DNA of 64,000 bases from Cacajao melanocephalus (GCA_963573385.1 CAUYLG010047375.1:1-64000); one strand, 5' to 3'. Shown: positions 32,139 through 47,479, numbered from the stretch's first letter. The notes: generated from the letters alone by a model not told the origin. Numbers and translations: made by a program.

Positions 32139-32409
32139 AATTTTTTTTTTTTTTAATAGACACAGGGTCCTGCTGTTGCCCAGGCTGGAGTTACAGTGGT
32201 ACAATCATAGCTTCCTGTAGCCTCAACCTCCTGGCCTCAAATGATCTTCCTGCCTCAGCTTACCAAACAGTTGAGACTACAGACATATGTCACTACATCC
32301 AGGCAATCTGAGACCCAGGCTGGTCTAAAACTCCTAGCCTCAAGTGATCCTCCTGCCTCAGTCTATCAATGTATTGGGACTACAGGTGTAAGCCACTGAG
32401 CCCAACCTT
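32139..32409 (-). mobile_element. Alu, antisense, old, internally deleted
   Basis: T-tract, AATAGACACAGGGTCCTGCT to GCCACTGAGCCCAACC; the middle jumps from CATCCAGGCAATCTGAG to CCCAGGCTGG. Confidence 0.85.
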
Positions 32410-32460
32410 AAACATGTTTTTAGCCCATTATATTTTCTAAGCAATTAATTAGAAAAGCTT

Positions 32461-32750
32461 GGCTGGGCACGGTGAGCCTCTACCAGCACTTTGGAAGGCT
32501 GAGGTGGGTGAATTGCTTGAGCCCAGGAGTTCGAGACTAGCCTCAGCAAGATGAGGAAACCCCGTCTCTACTAAAAACACAAAATTAGCCGGGCATAGTG
32601 GCGAACACCTGTAATCTCAGCTACTTGGGAGGCTGAGGCCAGAGAATAGTTTGAACCTGGAAGGCAGAGGTTGCAGCAAGCTAACAGCGCACCACTACAC
32701 TCCAGCCTGGGTGACAGAGAGCAAGACTTGGTCAAAAAAAACCAAAAACC
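32461..32750 (+). mobile_element. Alu, sense
   Basis: GGCTGGGCACGGTGAGCCTC (short deletion of the CTGTAATCC block) to an A/C-rich tail. Confidence 0.9.
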
Positions 32751-32818
32751 AAAACAAAACAAAAAGACAGAAAAAGAAAAGAAAGCTTTATTACAGGAAA
32801 GGTTTGAAATTTTACACA

Positions 32819-32982
32819 CTTTTTTTTTTTTTTTAGGTAAGATCTCACTCTGTTGCCCAGGCTGGAATGCAGGGGTGCAAACAAGGCTCACTGCAACCTT
32901 AACCTCCTGGGCTCCACTGATCCTCCTGTCTCAGCCTCCCCAAGTGCTAGGATTACAGGTGTGAGTCATCATTCCTGGCCTC
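32819..32982 (-). mobile_element. Alu-derived monomer, antisense
   Basis: T15, GGTAAGATCTCACTCTGTTG to GTCATCATTCCTGGCC. Short, with right-arm start and left-arm end fused. Confidence 0.8.
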
Positions 32983-33169
32983 ATACAAAAGTTTAATAAT
33001 AGGTAGCCATCTGAGATCACAGGGTTCCTACCAGCTTTAGCAGTTGTTTCTTTGAGGCATTTCAGGTATATAAATCAGAAAACCCATGTTAGAATTCATC
33101 TGTATTTTTTCAAATGTATCTTTATGGTATGTTATATTATGCGGCAATTCCTAAACAATGTTAAAATGA

Positions 33170-33535
33170 TAATGACAGTACACAACATTGGGTAACTTTA
33201 TTTTCTGATTTTAATGGGAGCACATTCATTGTTTAGTTCTGGGGAGAACGATGCCTTCTGGTCTGAGAAACATGTAAGAGAAATATACTCACATACATAC
33301 CTACAAATTCACATATACTTCCTGTTAAGGAAGCGTTCGTTTATTCATCTCTACTATGGGTTTTAATTTCTGTGGCTTTTACATTCTAAGAGTGCTTTAG
33401 CTGATCAGTTTTATTTTTTAGAACTTCTATGATAATCATCATCTGCATTTTCTCCCTGGGCTACTAACGTAAATTATATTAACAGATTTCCTAATACATA
33501 GTCATCATTTTATTCAAAGGAAGAATATCAGCTGA
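33170..33535 (-). mobile_element. L1 ORF2 fragment, antisense
   Basis: ATTATATTAACAGATTTCCT, TTCTATGATAATCATCATCT and GTGCTTTAGCTGATCAGTTT follow the complement of a decayed L1 ORF2 reverse-transcriptase region. Confidence 0.55.
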
Positions 33536-33858
33536 GCCCAATAAAAGTACTATTATGATGTTGTACATCAGTATTCATATGTGAGACTGATATACAGCAA
33601 CAGTTTTCACAAATGGGGTCCAAAGACCACTGAGTGTCCCCTAGACACCTCAAGGTCTGACAAGTCAAAGTTATTACTGTGCCATTATTTGCCTTTTTCA
33701 ATGTGCTGATCTGCACTAATGGTACAAAACCAAACTACCAGCACCTTAAAATGATTCAACTTAGTGGCAACAAACTATATTAGCAGGATGTACTCTTCGT
33801 TATCATACAAACTTCAGGCTGGGAGGAAAAGCTAGTTTCACTTAAGAATGCACTTGTT

Positions 33859-34970
<1,112 letters not shown>

Positions 34971-35476
34971 TTTTTATTTTAGAAACTATACTTAATAGAC
35001 TTTAAAACATGTTAACATATTAAAATGAATTCATAAATATCTTTAATTTCTAATGTGGTAAATCTCAATAGATATAATCAAAACAAAAACTCCTGGAATC
35101 TTCAATAATTTGAGTATAAAGAAGTCCTGATACCAAAAAGTTTGAGAAGCACAACTCTACAGAATTTTATGCTATAGGTTTATGAAGGTATACATGCTTT
35201 ATTTTTTTCAAAAGGAAGTTTCCTTCTTTTCCGGTCTTCTGGAACAACCAAAATCTATTCCTTTAAAGTTTAAAAAACTTCACCGGTGTAAACCACCTAG
35301 GCCTGAGGCTTTGTGTGGCAGAAGGTCAGAGAAAAGGAGAATTCATTTAATTCTAATCTATTTTCTTCACTGATTATAATCCTTCTTATCTCATAAGCAA
35401 TGTACACTCTGCGATATAAAGGCTCTTTAGCTGAGTGTTAGAAAGCAGAGTTAAAAAATGTAACCCTCATCTTTAA

Positions 35477-35878
<402 letters not shown>

Positions 35879-36134
35879 CCTCCATCACTTTTTAACTTAT
35901 GCCATTTCTATTATGAAATGTTTGTAATTTGCCTAAAATACTTCTGGAACAAAGCAAATTATAAATAAAGTAACTCAATCACTATGGTGTAAAGCCATTT
36001 AAAGCGAATTCTGATTAGTGTTACCACTCTTGATCAGTTTTACATGTATTTGTACAATATTGAGAGTAGATCTCATCGTCCCTGAGCCTATAGATTAGAG
36101 AAACAACCTAGCATTACTGCAAATAAGGTGAGGG

Positions 36135-36335
36135 AAGAAATATGTACTGAAAACTTATTTACATTTAATTCTTACAACCCTAAGCATGTTATTAGTACTT
36201 TTACTTTTGAAGAAATAAACTTAAAGCACATGGGATTTACCCTAAATCATAAGAGCAGAGTAGCTGAGCTGGCATTAGAACCCAAGTCTGTAAGATTCGA
36301 AAGCCCACACAACTTTCAGTATACTCTGTTGCCTC
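36135..36335 (-). mobile_element. MIR, antisense
   Basis: TTTTGAAGAAATAAACTTAA, GAGCAGAGTAGCTGAGCTGG and CATTAGAACCCAAGTCTGTA track the complement of the MIR core. Confidence 0.75.
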
Positions 36336-36446
36336 ATTATACTCGACTTGTTTATCAAAAACTTTCTTTCATTCTCTTCATGTTTAAAAAGGAATTAATG
36401 CTATGAAATCAAAATTGAAGCATCTTATTTTTTGTTGTTTTCTGTT

Positions 36447-36755
36447 TTTGTTTTTTGTTTTTTTTTTTGAGACAAAGTCTTGCTCAGTTGCCCAGACTAA
36501 AGCGCAGTGGTGCGATCATAGCTCACTACAACCTCAACCTCTCTGGGTTCAGATGATCCTCATACCGCAGCCTCCCAAGTAGCTCAGACTATAGTTGTGT
36601 GCTACCACACCCAGCTGACTTTTGTATTTTTTTGTAGAGACAGCATTTGGCCACGTTGCCCAGGCTGATCTTGAACTCCTGGGCTCTAGTGATCCACAGC
36701 CTTGGCCTTCCAAAGTGCTGTGATTACAGGTGTAAGCCACTGTGCACGGTGAATC
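36447..36755 (-). mobile_element. Alu, antisense, old
   Basis: T-rich tract, GAGACAAAGTCTTGCTCAG to AGCCACTGTGCACGGTG. Confidence 0.9.
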
Positions 36756-37139
36756 TCTTTATAAAATTATAAATATCTTAAGAACAATAACAAAAATGCT
36801 GAAATAAACCAGAAAATAAAAATTTCTCCTCCCTAGTCTTCAGGAGAAAGTCCATATTCAGATGAACAATTTGAGTCTTTTGTTTTACCTAAATGGGATC
36901 AATCTCAATATAGCCTTCTGTAACTGTTCTTTTCATATTGCTTTTCCATTTCTTTATCTACAAATCAAGCATTTACTTTTTCCTCAGTGCCATGAGCCAC
37001 TGAGCCTGACCAACTATTTCCTTTTTATCAACTGTACAGTATGCTATAAAATGGATAAACCAAGCTTTCCCCCCATATGGTTCACTGAGAACATATTCCT
37101 AAAATAAACCAAATACACTCAGAGTCTTTATTACTTTGC

Positions 37140-37260
37140 CATTTCTTCACATCATTCAGATCTCTGCTCAAATGCCACTTTATGGGAGATACCTTCCTTG
37201 ACCCTCTGTATCATCTTACCTCCCATCATTTTCTGCAAGTTAACTTTTTGATAAAAAGCT
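37140..37260 (+). mobile_element. L2 3' fragment
   Basis: CATTCAGATCTCTGCTCAAA, TGCCACTTTATGGGAGATAC and CTTCCTTGACCCTC match the conserved L2 3' block. Confidence 0.8.
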
Positions 37261-37318
37261 GGATACTATTTGCTAATACCTCCCTTAGAATTCTTGGATT
37301 AATATCTTATAAAATTTT

Positions 37319-37747
37319 CTTTTTTTGAGATGGAGTCTCATTCTTTGGCCCAGGCTGGAGTGCAGTGGAGTAATCTCAGCTCATTGTAACCTCCGCCTCC
37401 TGGGTTCAAGCATTTCTCGTGCCTCAGCCTCCTGAGGAGCTGGGACTACAGACACATACCATCACGCCCGGCTAGTTTTTGTATTTTTAGTAGAGACAGG
37501 GTTTCACCATGTTGCCCAGATTGGTCTTGAACTCCTTGCCTCAAGTGATCCTCCCCTCTTGGCCTCCCGAAGTCTTGAGATTACAGGAGTAAGCCACCAT
37601 GCCCGGCCTAATTTTTGTATTTTTAGTAGAGATGGGGGGTATTACCATGTTGGCCCAGCTTGTTCTCAAACTCCTACCCTCAAGTGATCCTCCCACCTTG
37701 GCCTCCCAAAGCGCTGGGATTACAGGCATAAGCCACCACGCCCAGCC
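37319..37747 (-). mobile_element. Three-armed Alu (extra left arm) in a single insertion
   Basis: A complete antisense Alu (to CACCATGCCCGGCC at about 37607) is followed directly by another linker and left arm (TAATTTTTGTATTTTTAGTA to CACCACGCCCAGCC). The whole 429-bp block is bounded by one 19-bp duplication TAATATCTTATAAAATTTT at 37300-37318 and 37748-37766, with none at the internal junction. Confidence 0.9.
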
Positions 37748-37790
37748 TAATATCTTATAAAATTTTTCATGCTTTTTTGTCAAGTACTGA

Positions 37791-38175
<385 letters not shown>

Positions 38176-38184
38176 TGAAGTAAT

Positions 38185-38415
38185 GGTTACAAGTTTAGAT
38201 TCTAAGGTTATCACCTAGCAGTGTTTAAATCTCAGTTTTGATACTTGCTAGTTATATGACCCTGGAAAAATTATTCATGTCTTTCAGGTTTAGTTTTCTT
38301 AACTACAAAGAGAAAACACAGGGTTATTATGAAGCTTAACTGAGATAATTCAAGTGAAACTCTAAGAATAATGCTCATATTGTACATACACTAAATACAT
38401 GTTAACTATCATTAA
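38185..38415 (+). mobile_element. MIR, sense
   Basis: AATGGTTACAAGTTTAGATT, TTGCTAGTTATATGACCCTG and TTATTATGAAGCTTAACTGA follow a full MIR in order. Confidence 0.82.
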
Positions 38416-39138
38416 TAGAAGCCCTAGTATTCAATACAATCAGAACCAAGAGTTGGGTGGTTGAATTTAAAAAAAAAATGTGTTAGAAGGAATCGTTAAA
38501 AAAAAGATACACAGATAAATAATTTAAACATTTTATTTTAACAAATTTTACATCTGTTTTTCTCAATCTTCTGACAAAGGCCAAGGCTTTCTCTTTGAAC
38601 ACAGGATTCACTGAATGGAATTCTGTATTACCACTCTTGTACAAACCACACCCATAATACATCATCAAGTAGTTTTAGTTTTGATTTCTTTAAATAAATC
38701 TAGAAATTAAACACACTTTCAAAGCAATCTAATGCCATATCTTAGATTTTTATGACTTTTCTAAGTTACACAATTACTTGTCCACCCCTAGAGTGCAATG
38801 TCTTAAAAGTTTTTGTAAAGCACTATATCTATGCTTAATTAAACTATGTAATTATAATAATAAAAAGTTAACATAAAAATTGAAAACTAACAACCTCAGC
38901 ACACTCTTCAACTGGTGGGATAAATACACAGTCTTACTAGTTAAGCTCACCATGTTATCAAGCCAGTTTTCTTTACAAAGGGAATGAAGAGCATCAATTA
39001 ATCTAATAAGACTGTTCAAGAGAAACCGAGTAAGAAAGCTTCTACTGCATTATTCTTATGTTCTGGAATAGTTTAAAGAACATTACAATCATTGGTTTCT
39101 AAAAGATGTGCAATAATTTATCAAAGAAAATATTGGGG

Positions 39139-39453
39139 CTGGTTTTTGTTTTGTTTTGTTCTGGAGATAGGGTCTCACTCTGTCACCCAGGCCGGAACGC
39201 AGTGGTGCCATCAGGTCAATGCAGTCTCGACTTTCTGGGCTCAAGCAATCCTCTCACCTCAGCTTCCTGAGTAGCACGGACCAAGACTCACGCTCCCATG
39301 ACTAGATGATTTGTTCTTTTTGTTTGTTTTAATTTGTAGAGACAAGGTCTCACTATGTTGCTCGGTCTGGGCTCAAAACTCCTGGGCTCAACTGATCCTC
39401 CCTTGGCCTCTAAAAATGCTGGGATTACAGGCATGAGCCACCGCACTCAGTCA
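39139..39453 (-). mobile_element. Alu, antisense, old
   Basis: TTTTTGTTTTGTTTTGTTCT, GGAGATAGGGTCTCACTCTG to GAGCCACCGCACTCAGTC. Confidence 0.9.
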
Positions 39454-39469
39454 TTTAGTTTCTTTATAC

Positions 39470-40215
39470 TCTCTTTTCACATGAAGTTAAATTAGTGGAT
39501 TAATTTATATTGCATACGTGTGTGAATAAACCCAAGACCAGATCATAGATTTCTTCATAATTTCTACATTTTACTTATTATAAGTCACTTTTAGTCCCTG
39601 GATTTATTTTACTGCTTTTGTCTAGTTTGTCTGTAGAATGCTTAACTCATTTCCTTTCCTTTTCTTATTAAGGTTGTGATTTTCTCCTAAGCACAGGGTT
39701 CGTCCACGGATTTTTATACTTATCACTCTTTTTAAACCTAGATGTTCTAAAGCAAGCTTGTCCAACATGCAGCCCAGGGTGGCTTTGAATGCAGCCCAAC
39801 ACAAATTCATACTTTCTTAAAATATTATGAGGTTTTTTTTTTTTAAGCCCATCAGCTATCGTTAGTGTTACTGTATTTTATGTGTGGCCCAAGACAACTA
39901 TTCTTCTTCCCATATGGTCCAGGGAACCCAAAAGATTGAACACCTTTGTCTTTTAAAGTTTGATTTCTCTTTAATTCAAGATTTTTTAGCATATGTAAAT
40001 TTTTTAAGATAGTTGAGAGCCTGTGTTGTTTCCATTTTTAAATTAATTTCTAGTTTTATTCAATTTTAGAGAACCTAGCCTATATTATTTCAATGTTTTG
40101 GAGTTTCTTTTTCTACTAATTATAGAATTAACTTTTGTAAATGCCCAATTAGCATTGAAAGGCATATTTCTTTTTTCCAAGAGTATTAGTTCTTCCTAAC
40201 CCTTTTTACTTGTCT
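39470..40215 (-). mobile_element. L1 ORF2 fragment, antisense, split by a DNA transposon
   Basis: TAATTTCTAGTTTTATTCAA and TATATTATTTCAATGTTTTG resemble the complement of L1 ORF2. A hAT element at 39753-39950 interrupts it. Confidence 0.5.
39753..39950 (-). mobile_element. MER30-like hAT-Charlie miniature element
   Basis: CAAGCTTGTCCAACATGCAG at one end, TTTGAATGCAGCCCAACACA and ATCAGCTATCGTTAGTGTTA inside, and AAAGATTGAACACCTTTG at the other end. Flanks TTCTAAAG and TTTTAAAG suggest an 8-bp hAT target duplication with one mismatch. The family name is from memory. Confidence 0.7.
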
Positions 40216-40237
40216 GTCACACAATTAAAAAGGTAAG

Positions 40238-40507
40238 ACACATTTTGGGAGGCTGAGACAAGATGATCGCTTGAGCCCAAGAGTTGGAGACCAGCCTGGG
40301 CAACATAGGGAGATCCCATCTCTACAAAAAAAGAACAAAAGTTGCCCAGCGTGGTGGTACATGTCTGTGGTCCCACCTACTTGGAAGGCTAAGGCAGGAG
40401 GATCGTTTAGCTCCAGGAGGTCGAGGCTGCAGTGAGCCATGACTACTGCCCCACTGCATTCCAGCCTAGGCAACAAAGTGAGATCCTGCCTCAAAAAAAA
40501 AAAAAAG
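40238..40507 (+). mobile_element. Alu, sense, 5' truncated
   Basis: Begins at CATTTTGGGAGGCTGAGACA and ends in A13 plus a second A-run. Confidence 0.9.
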
Positions 40508-41085
40508 GAAAAAAAAACTAAAACAAAGGTACGATAAAAGTTTTCTATGTTTCAGGTGAACTCCCTCCCTTCCCTTCTCCTTTTTTGTAATTTTATTAAA
40601 AGTTCTGTGCTTGAATACCCTCAGTGAAGTCTGGACATAATTAGTTCTATGCTTCCATTTTAAGGTGAGGCAACTAGCTGCTTTGGAGTTGAAGCAGTGC
40701 TAGTTTTCGGCTTGGGTACTTCTGATTATAGACAAGTTATCCCCAGAGAAGAAGCAGGCTCTAACTGGGGCACTCATCATTCCCTGCTGCACCCTGTAGT
40801 AAAAACCTTGTCTAACCACCAAAAAGGGCAATAGGAAGATTTTTAGTTTGATTAAATTTGTCTGTTTATGAGATGATGTTGAGGTCCTTCTCTGGTTACT
40901 ATCTGTTTGCTTTATGTTCATTTTGTTAAAGTGGGAAAGTAAAATTCTGCAAATCTGGGCCTCCTATCAACATCTTTCCTAAAAAACTTCATCTATATTT
41001 TGATATTTTCATGGAAATTTTAAGTTGCACATTGACATTATTACATATGAAACTGAAGCCCATTTTTTAAATTAAAATTATTTTA

Positions 41086-41446
<361 letters not shown>

Positions 41447-41499
41447 CTAAGATAGGCTCCAAATAACGAAGACATATGCTAGGGGATATATGCATGTAT

Positions 41500-41765
41500 T
41501 TTACTGTGTATACACACATATATAGACACATATAAACACACACATAAGAATATACGTGTGTTTACAGTATTTTTTAACAATGCCCTAAAACATTAATTTT
41601 TCCTTCCGTCATAATTAAAATATATATATATATCATTAATTCTCTCCTACCTTATATTTACTTTTCCTTGCTAGTCTTATCTTTTGGGCTTCAAGTCCTT
41701 TTATTTAAAAAAATGCACACATGATGCATGCACGCACATACACATACACAAACACACACACACCC
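41500..41765. repeat. CA/TA-rich simple sequence patches
   Basis: ATACACACATATATAGACAC near 41510, (TA)n near 41620 and ACACACACACACC near 41753, 200-460 bp from exon 41964-42041. Confidence 0.8.
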
Positions 41766-41963
41766 AGGGGCTTTAAGATCCTTAATTTCACTGGAACAAG
41801 TATAAAAGTGCCTACATTTCAGTTTGTCCTCCATTTAGCAATCATTAGCCCTCCAGAGAACCATGTTATTCTCTTCCTGAAAAGACAAGCTTGAGAGAGT
41901 TTAAGTTTCCTATGGATTATGACACTCTCCCAACTCCCACCAATATTATAATCAGCAGCTTAC

Positions 41964-42041
41964 CTTATTAATTCTAGTTGTGCAAGTTCCTGATTTGCTT
42001 GAAATATAGGTTTTTTAGTGAAGAGTTCACCAAGGATACAG
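41964..42041 (-). CDS. CDK13: CDK13 exon: kinase C-lobe (residues 901-927)
   Basis: 78-nt exon between a TTCATTAG acceptor and a GTAAGC donor, phase 2 at both ends. It encodes [20 protein letters not shown] and the following QLELI, the end of helix F and the helix G region of a CDK C-lobe. Asp/Glu-rich surface residues here match the CDK12/13 branch. The upstream neighbour exon is only 95 nt away; the intron downstream in the gene is about 13.2 kb. Confidence 0.96.
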
Positions 42042-42261
<220 letters not shown>

Positions 42262-42793
42262 TTAGAGTTAGTATTTGTTGGAATAAGAGATTTTCTTAGG
42301 AAATATTATTTTGTTTATTAAAGCTATCCTTATAATTGTAACTAAAAACACTTTCATCTGCCTACTATTAACTGCTACAATTTTTAATTAATGTGCAAGT
42401 GAAAATAGTAAATTTTCAAAAATGATTAAACACAAAACCACATGAAATATGTTTCTAACTGTACAGAAAAATATTTAACATATACTAATTAACAGCCTTT
42501 CCAAATGCTTAATTTCTGTTTTAGACAAGAAATAGGAACTAGGCAAAGACTGAAAGAAAACATTCAACTATAAAATTTAACCTAGGAAGTTGAATTTTAA
42601 AACACTAATGTAATTTCAAAATTATGGAAATTCTTTCATTTATGAAGTGAACAAATATTCAGACTGATATATACTTTTAGTACCACACTCTAAAAATTAT
42701 TTTTACATTCAAGGAAGTATCAACAGAGTAGAGATCAAAGAGTATCTGTTCACTGATGGATTCCAATACTTTGCCTCTAAACAATCCCAGGAA

Positions 42794-43049
42794 GGCCAGT
42801 GCGGTGGCTCATGCCTGTAATCCCAGCACTTTGGGAGGCCCAAGTAGGTGGATCACGAGGTCAGGAATTCAAGATCAGCCCGGCCAAGACAGTGAAACCC
42901 CACCTCTACTAAAAATACAAAAATTAGCCCAGCATGGTGGCACGCACCTATAATCTCAGCTAATCAGGAGGCTGAGGCAGAGAACTGCTTAAACCCTGGA
43001 GGCGGAGGTTACAGTGAGCCCAGACTCTGTCTCAAAACAAACAAACAGA
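42794..43049 (+). mobile_element. Alu, sense, right arm deleted
   Basis: GGCCAGTGCGGTGGCTCATG to TCTCAAAACAAACAAACAG; the arm jumps from AGTGAGCC to CAGACTCTG. Exact 15-bp duplication AAACAATCCCAGGAA at 42779-42793 and 43050-43064. Confidence 0.95.
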
Positions 43050-43599
43050 AAACAATCCCAGGAATTCCAGAGATGGAGGGCAGGGAAGATGAGATATGGT
43101 TATGGCCTTCCCTACCTTAAGGGCTGATAAGCTGCACTCTATCCATAACAAACCAAGCACTGCCATAAGGAGTATGCAACTTTTCTGGCACATGTTTCAA
43201 CCTCCTATTGGTCTAGATATGCATAGAAAAAGAGAACAAAATCCTAGATCCTTGAAGTATTTGAGGGATCTGGATAATCCCAGTTAAAATATATAAAGCA
43301 GAGTTGGTGCCTTTGTTAAAGACCATTCTAAGTGGGAAAAAAAATCACATAAAATGAAATACCTAAACCTGCTCTAAAATGCTTCATTTTTCCAACATCA
43401 TATGATAAAGTCTGTACTTCTTGCTTGCAGGCAAGCCTCCCATGCACTTCTTTTATACTATAATTTATAGTGTTTCAAGACAAAGAGAGTCTTCAGTTAA
43501 CTAAATTCATCATATACACAAAATGCCATGTCATCTCTATGACATTCACAATTCATTGCAGAAAAATCTACCAAACCTACAAAAGAAATCTGGGATCTA

Positions 43600-43807
43600 T
43601 TTTTTAACACCTACCCAGCTTTTGATGTCAAAAATCCAGGTGTCATTTTTGATTCATCTTTCCCTCAAATTTCCAAACAACTTCTGTCAATTCTACACCC
43701 AAAATAGATCCCCAATCCAAATACCTAATCCAAGTCATTATTCTTTTCACTGGTATAACCACAACAATATCTTAACTGGTTTCCCTGCCTCCAACTCTAA
43801 TCCACCC

Positions 43808-43838
<31 letters not shown>

Positions 43839-44430
43839 AGGCAGAGTCTTGCTCTGTCGCCCCAAATGGAATGCAGTGGTATGATCTTGGCTCAGTGCAA
43901 CCTCTGCCTCCCGGATTCAAGCAATTCTCCTGCCTCAGCCTCCTGAGTAACTTGGATTACATGCACGTGCCACCATGCCTAGCTACCCTTAACTTCTTTT
44001 CAGTTTTTTTATTAAGCATAAAAGTAGGTATCACCTACTTGTTTAAAACTGCCCAGTGATTTCCCAATGTAATCAAATAAAATTTAGACTTTACTTCAGT
44101 TGATAAACCTGTTATGTACACTGAGCATCTTACCTCCTATTACACTGGGCAGCTTTTTGACCTTAAACCTCCCAAGTGTGTTTCCAGGCTGTACTGAGTT
44201 CCTTCTCCTTTGTACTTGGAATGTTCTTGGCCCAGGTCTTCATTAAGTTCTCCCTTTCTCATCACTCAGGTCTTAGCTCCAATTTACTTCCTAAAAGATG
44301 TCTACCATAGCTACTCTAGTGAAAATTACCCAATTAGCCACTACCACCACTACTTTGGCACTATAGTCTTTATTTGCTATGTAGCGCTTAGTTATTTTAA
44401 ATTCCTTACCCTACATATGCATTATCTAAC
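43600..44430 (+). mobile_element. L2 LINE 3' part, split by an Alu
   Basis: GGTGTCATTTTTGATTCATC, CAGTGATTTCCCAATGTAAT, TACTTGGAATGTTCTTGGCC and CACTCAGGTCTTAGCTCCAA are in L2 order. An Alu piece lies at 43811-43985. Confidence 0.75.
43811..43985 (-). mobile_element. Alu right-arm piece, antisense
   Basis: T28, GGCAGAGTCTTGCTCTGTCG to CACCATGCCTAGCTA; left arm missing. Confidence 0.9.
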
Positions 44431-44699
44431 TTATTAATACTTTCATATATCATAACTACATAACAATAAACACAATCTTTTCTCTCATGCTCTTTCCCCC
44501 TGCCTTTCTGTTTGAACTGTTTTCCTCCTTTGGGTATCTTTCAAGAAAAATAATTTTAAAATTCCTCTATCATCACAGTGCTATAGAGAAACAAAACCAA
44601 TTTTTTCCCAACTGATGCTGTCATCTTACTAAGATCAACTGTCTTACTTGCCCATACTTATTACACAAGCAAATTTAGAAGTCCTATAAGTACCTACAT

Positions 44700-45535
44700 T
44701 ATTACCTTTTGCTACAAACTGCATCTCTGTTCTTCTTTACTGTCTCAGCAACAGCCTCACCATTCGTGGCAGAGATTCATAGCTGTCCTCTAAAAATCTG
44801 TTCTTCCTCCCTTCTATGGCAGCTGTCCAGCTCCACTACATTTCCCATCCTCGTTGCAGTTAGGTGTGGTCACATGACCAAGTGCTCTCCAATGGAACAT
44901 TAGCACGTGTGATAAGTGCCATTGCTAGGCCTGGCTCATTACTCTCCTCCCTCCTCTTTTCTCACTTCTGGCATCAGCCTTGGAAAGCATGTATAGAAGA
45001 TGGCAGATCTTCCAATTTGCTTCTCTGAATAACTGTATGAAGCAGTCACCATCTGACCTGGTGATATGGTTAAATATTCTTAATTGTGCACTGAGGTAAG
45101 CAGCAACCACTCAACATTTTTTATTTATTTATTTTTTTTTGAGACAGAGTTTTGCTCTTGTCATCTAGGCTGGAATGCAGTGGTGCAATCTCAGCTCACT
45201 GCAATCTCTAGCTCCTGGGTTCAAGCAGTTCTCCTGCCTCTGCCTCCCAAGTAGCTGGGATTACAGGTGCATGCCACCACATCCAGCTAATTTTTGTATT
45301 TTTACTAAAGATGAGGTTTCATCATGTTATCCAGGCTGGTCTTGAACTTCTGACCTCAGGTGACCCGTCCCCGCCTTGGCCTCCCAAAGTGCTGGGATTA
45401 CAGGTGTGAGCCACCATGCCCAGCCACCGCCCGCTCAAGATTATTAAGTGAGAAATACAGATATAAACTTCTCATTCTTTAAGCCACTAACTTTTGTGGT
45501 TCTGTTACAAAAGTATAGACCTTCCTAATCAACAA
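44700..45535 (+). mobile_element. Old unresolved interspersed repeat, split by an Alu
   Basis: CTACATTTCCCATCCTCGTT, GTTAGGTGTGGTCACATGAC and, beyond the Alu, AAGCCACTAACTTTTGTGGT are motifs I associate with old LTR or LINE repeats. I cannot name the family. Alu at 45117-45425. Confidence 0.4.
45117..45425 (-). mobile_element. Alu, antisense
   Basis: TTTTATTTATTTATTTTTTT, GAGACAGAGTTTTGCTCTTG to GAGCCACCATGCCCAGCC. Confidence 0.93.
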
Positions 45536-46352
45536 ATCACTCATCCAGTTGCTTAAGCAGAATGCTTACAGTAGGGGGTAGAGGCAGGGGATGTATCTCA
45601 CAACACATTCAACCATCAAGTTCTTACAATTTTACATCCTTATGATATAATTAATCTGTCTTTCCAATACCTGTGCCTGTTCCTTGGTTCTAGCTGTAAT
45701 CATCCTATTTGGATTTACTGTAACAGCTTTCTTAAGTGATTGCCCTTGCTTTCAGACTTACAAGGCCAAGCCACTTTCCAAAATGCAGTCAAAGTGATAG
45801 TATGAAATAAAACATGAATATGTTATGCCTATAGTACACACTGCTTCCATCTAGAAAATATCTGCACAAGGCTTATAAAATCTATTATCATTTGGTTTTT
45901 GTTCCAACCACACTGAACCTTCAGTTCCCTAAGAGAGGAGAGCAAATGTTCATTTTCCAGAGAAAGGGGATAAACCCAGGGAGAGAACAGAGCTGGCAAG
46001 AAAACTTTAAAGAAATTAGTAGTGCTTTAATTGTAAACATTTTTAATAAAGCATTTTTTAGTGCTTTTAAAAGGTAACACTGACAAAAGAAAATGAAAAT
46101 GACCATTACTAAGGACAAGAAAAAATGTATGATGATTTACTCTCACTCAATTCAATAATATAGTATACTATCAAAAAAATCCGTGTTATGATTAGGATGC
46201 TAATATTAAATCTCATTAACTATTTACAAATGTAAAGACAAAGTAACAGAGACTGAGACTATGTTTTGGCTCCAGGAAATTTAAATTCTAGGAAAATTAA
46301 AGCATGTTGTAATACGAAAATACATTATCTAAAGATAGACAAATAAAAGAAA

Positions 46353-46718
46353 ATCCAGCCAAGGCGTGGTGGCTCGTGCCTGTAATCCCGGGACTTTGGG
46401 AGGCTGAGGCGGGTGGATCACCTGGCTAACATGGTGAAACCCTGAGATCGAGTTGGAAGTGCAGTTTATTTCCATAAAGATCAATTCCAAGACATCAAGA
46501 CCACTGTGGCTAACATGGTGAAACCCCATCTCTACTAAAAAGACACAAAATTAGCCAGGCGTGGTGGCATGCACCTGTAATCCTAGCTACTTAGGAGACT
46601 GAGGCACAAGAATTGCTTGAACCCAGGAGGCAGAAATTGCAGGGAACCTAGATCGCACCACTGCACTCCAGTCTGGGCAATAGAGCAAGACTGTCTCAAA
46701 AAAAAAAAAAAAAAAAAA
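46353..46718 (+). mobile_element. Alu, sense, rearranged with a foreign insert
   Basis: Normal AluS/Y start (CCAGCCAAGGCGTGGTGGCT) up to GGATCACC, then TGGCTAACATGGTGAAACCC at 46423-46442. A segment with no Alu homology follows (46457-46491), then a second TGGCTAACATGGTGAAACCC at 46507-46526, then normal Alu to an A22 tail. Confidence 0.9.
46457..46491 (+). repeat. 35-bp exact repeat, copy inside the Alu
   Basis: Identical to 47282-47316 in the same orientation (begins AAGTGCAGTTTATTTCCATA). Confidence 0.95.
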
Positions 46719-46979
46719 TCCAGAATCCTCAAAAATGAGTATTTCAAACTTGCTCTATAAGATTTGCTACCCATTGCCAACATCATAGAGATAATCTTGT
46801 TTAGATCATACAAAGCAGCAGCAAACTGATGTGGCACCACATACACGGTGTTATTTCTTCTATGGATTAAAAAACAAATTACATTCTTGTGGTATGTCTA
46901 TACCCATATTTGTACAAAAAGCAAATTAACTCTCACTGAAAAAGAAACAGGACTGAAAAACATATAGTCAAGTTCTTAG

Positions 46980-47351
<372 letters not shown>

Positions 47352-47479
47352 TAGTCCTTCTGCCATTAAATTAGAAAAACAAAATTATTAACTTCAATAA
47401 GCTATTAGATGGCAAAAAAACTAAACCAAAAATAATGCTCTCAACGTTAAATATTGTGCATTTAAATTTCTACTTTTTA

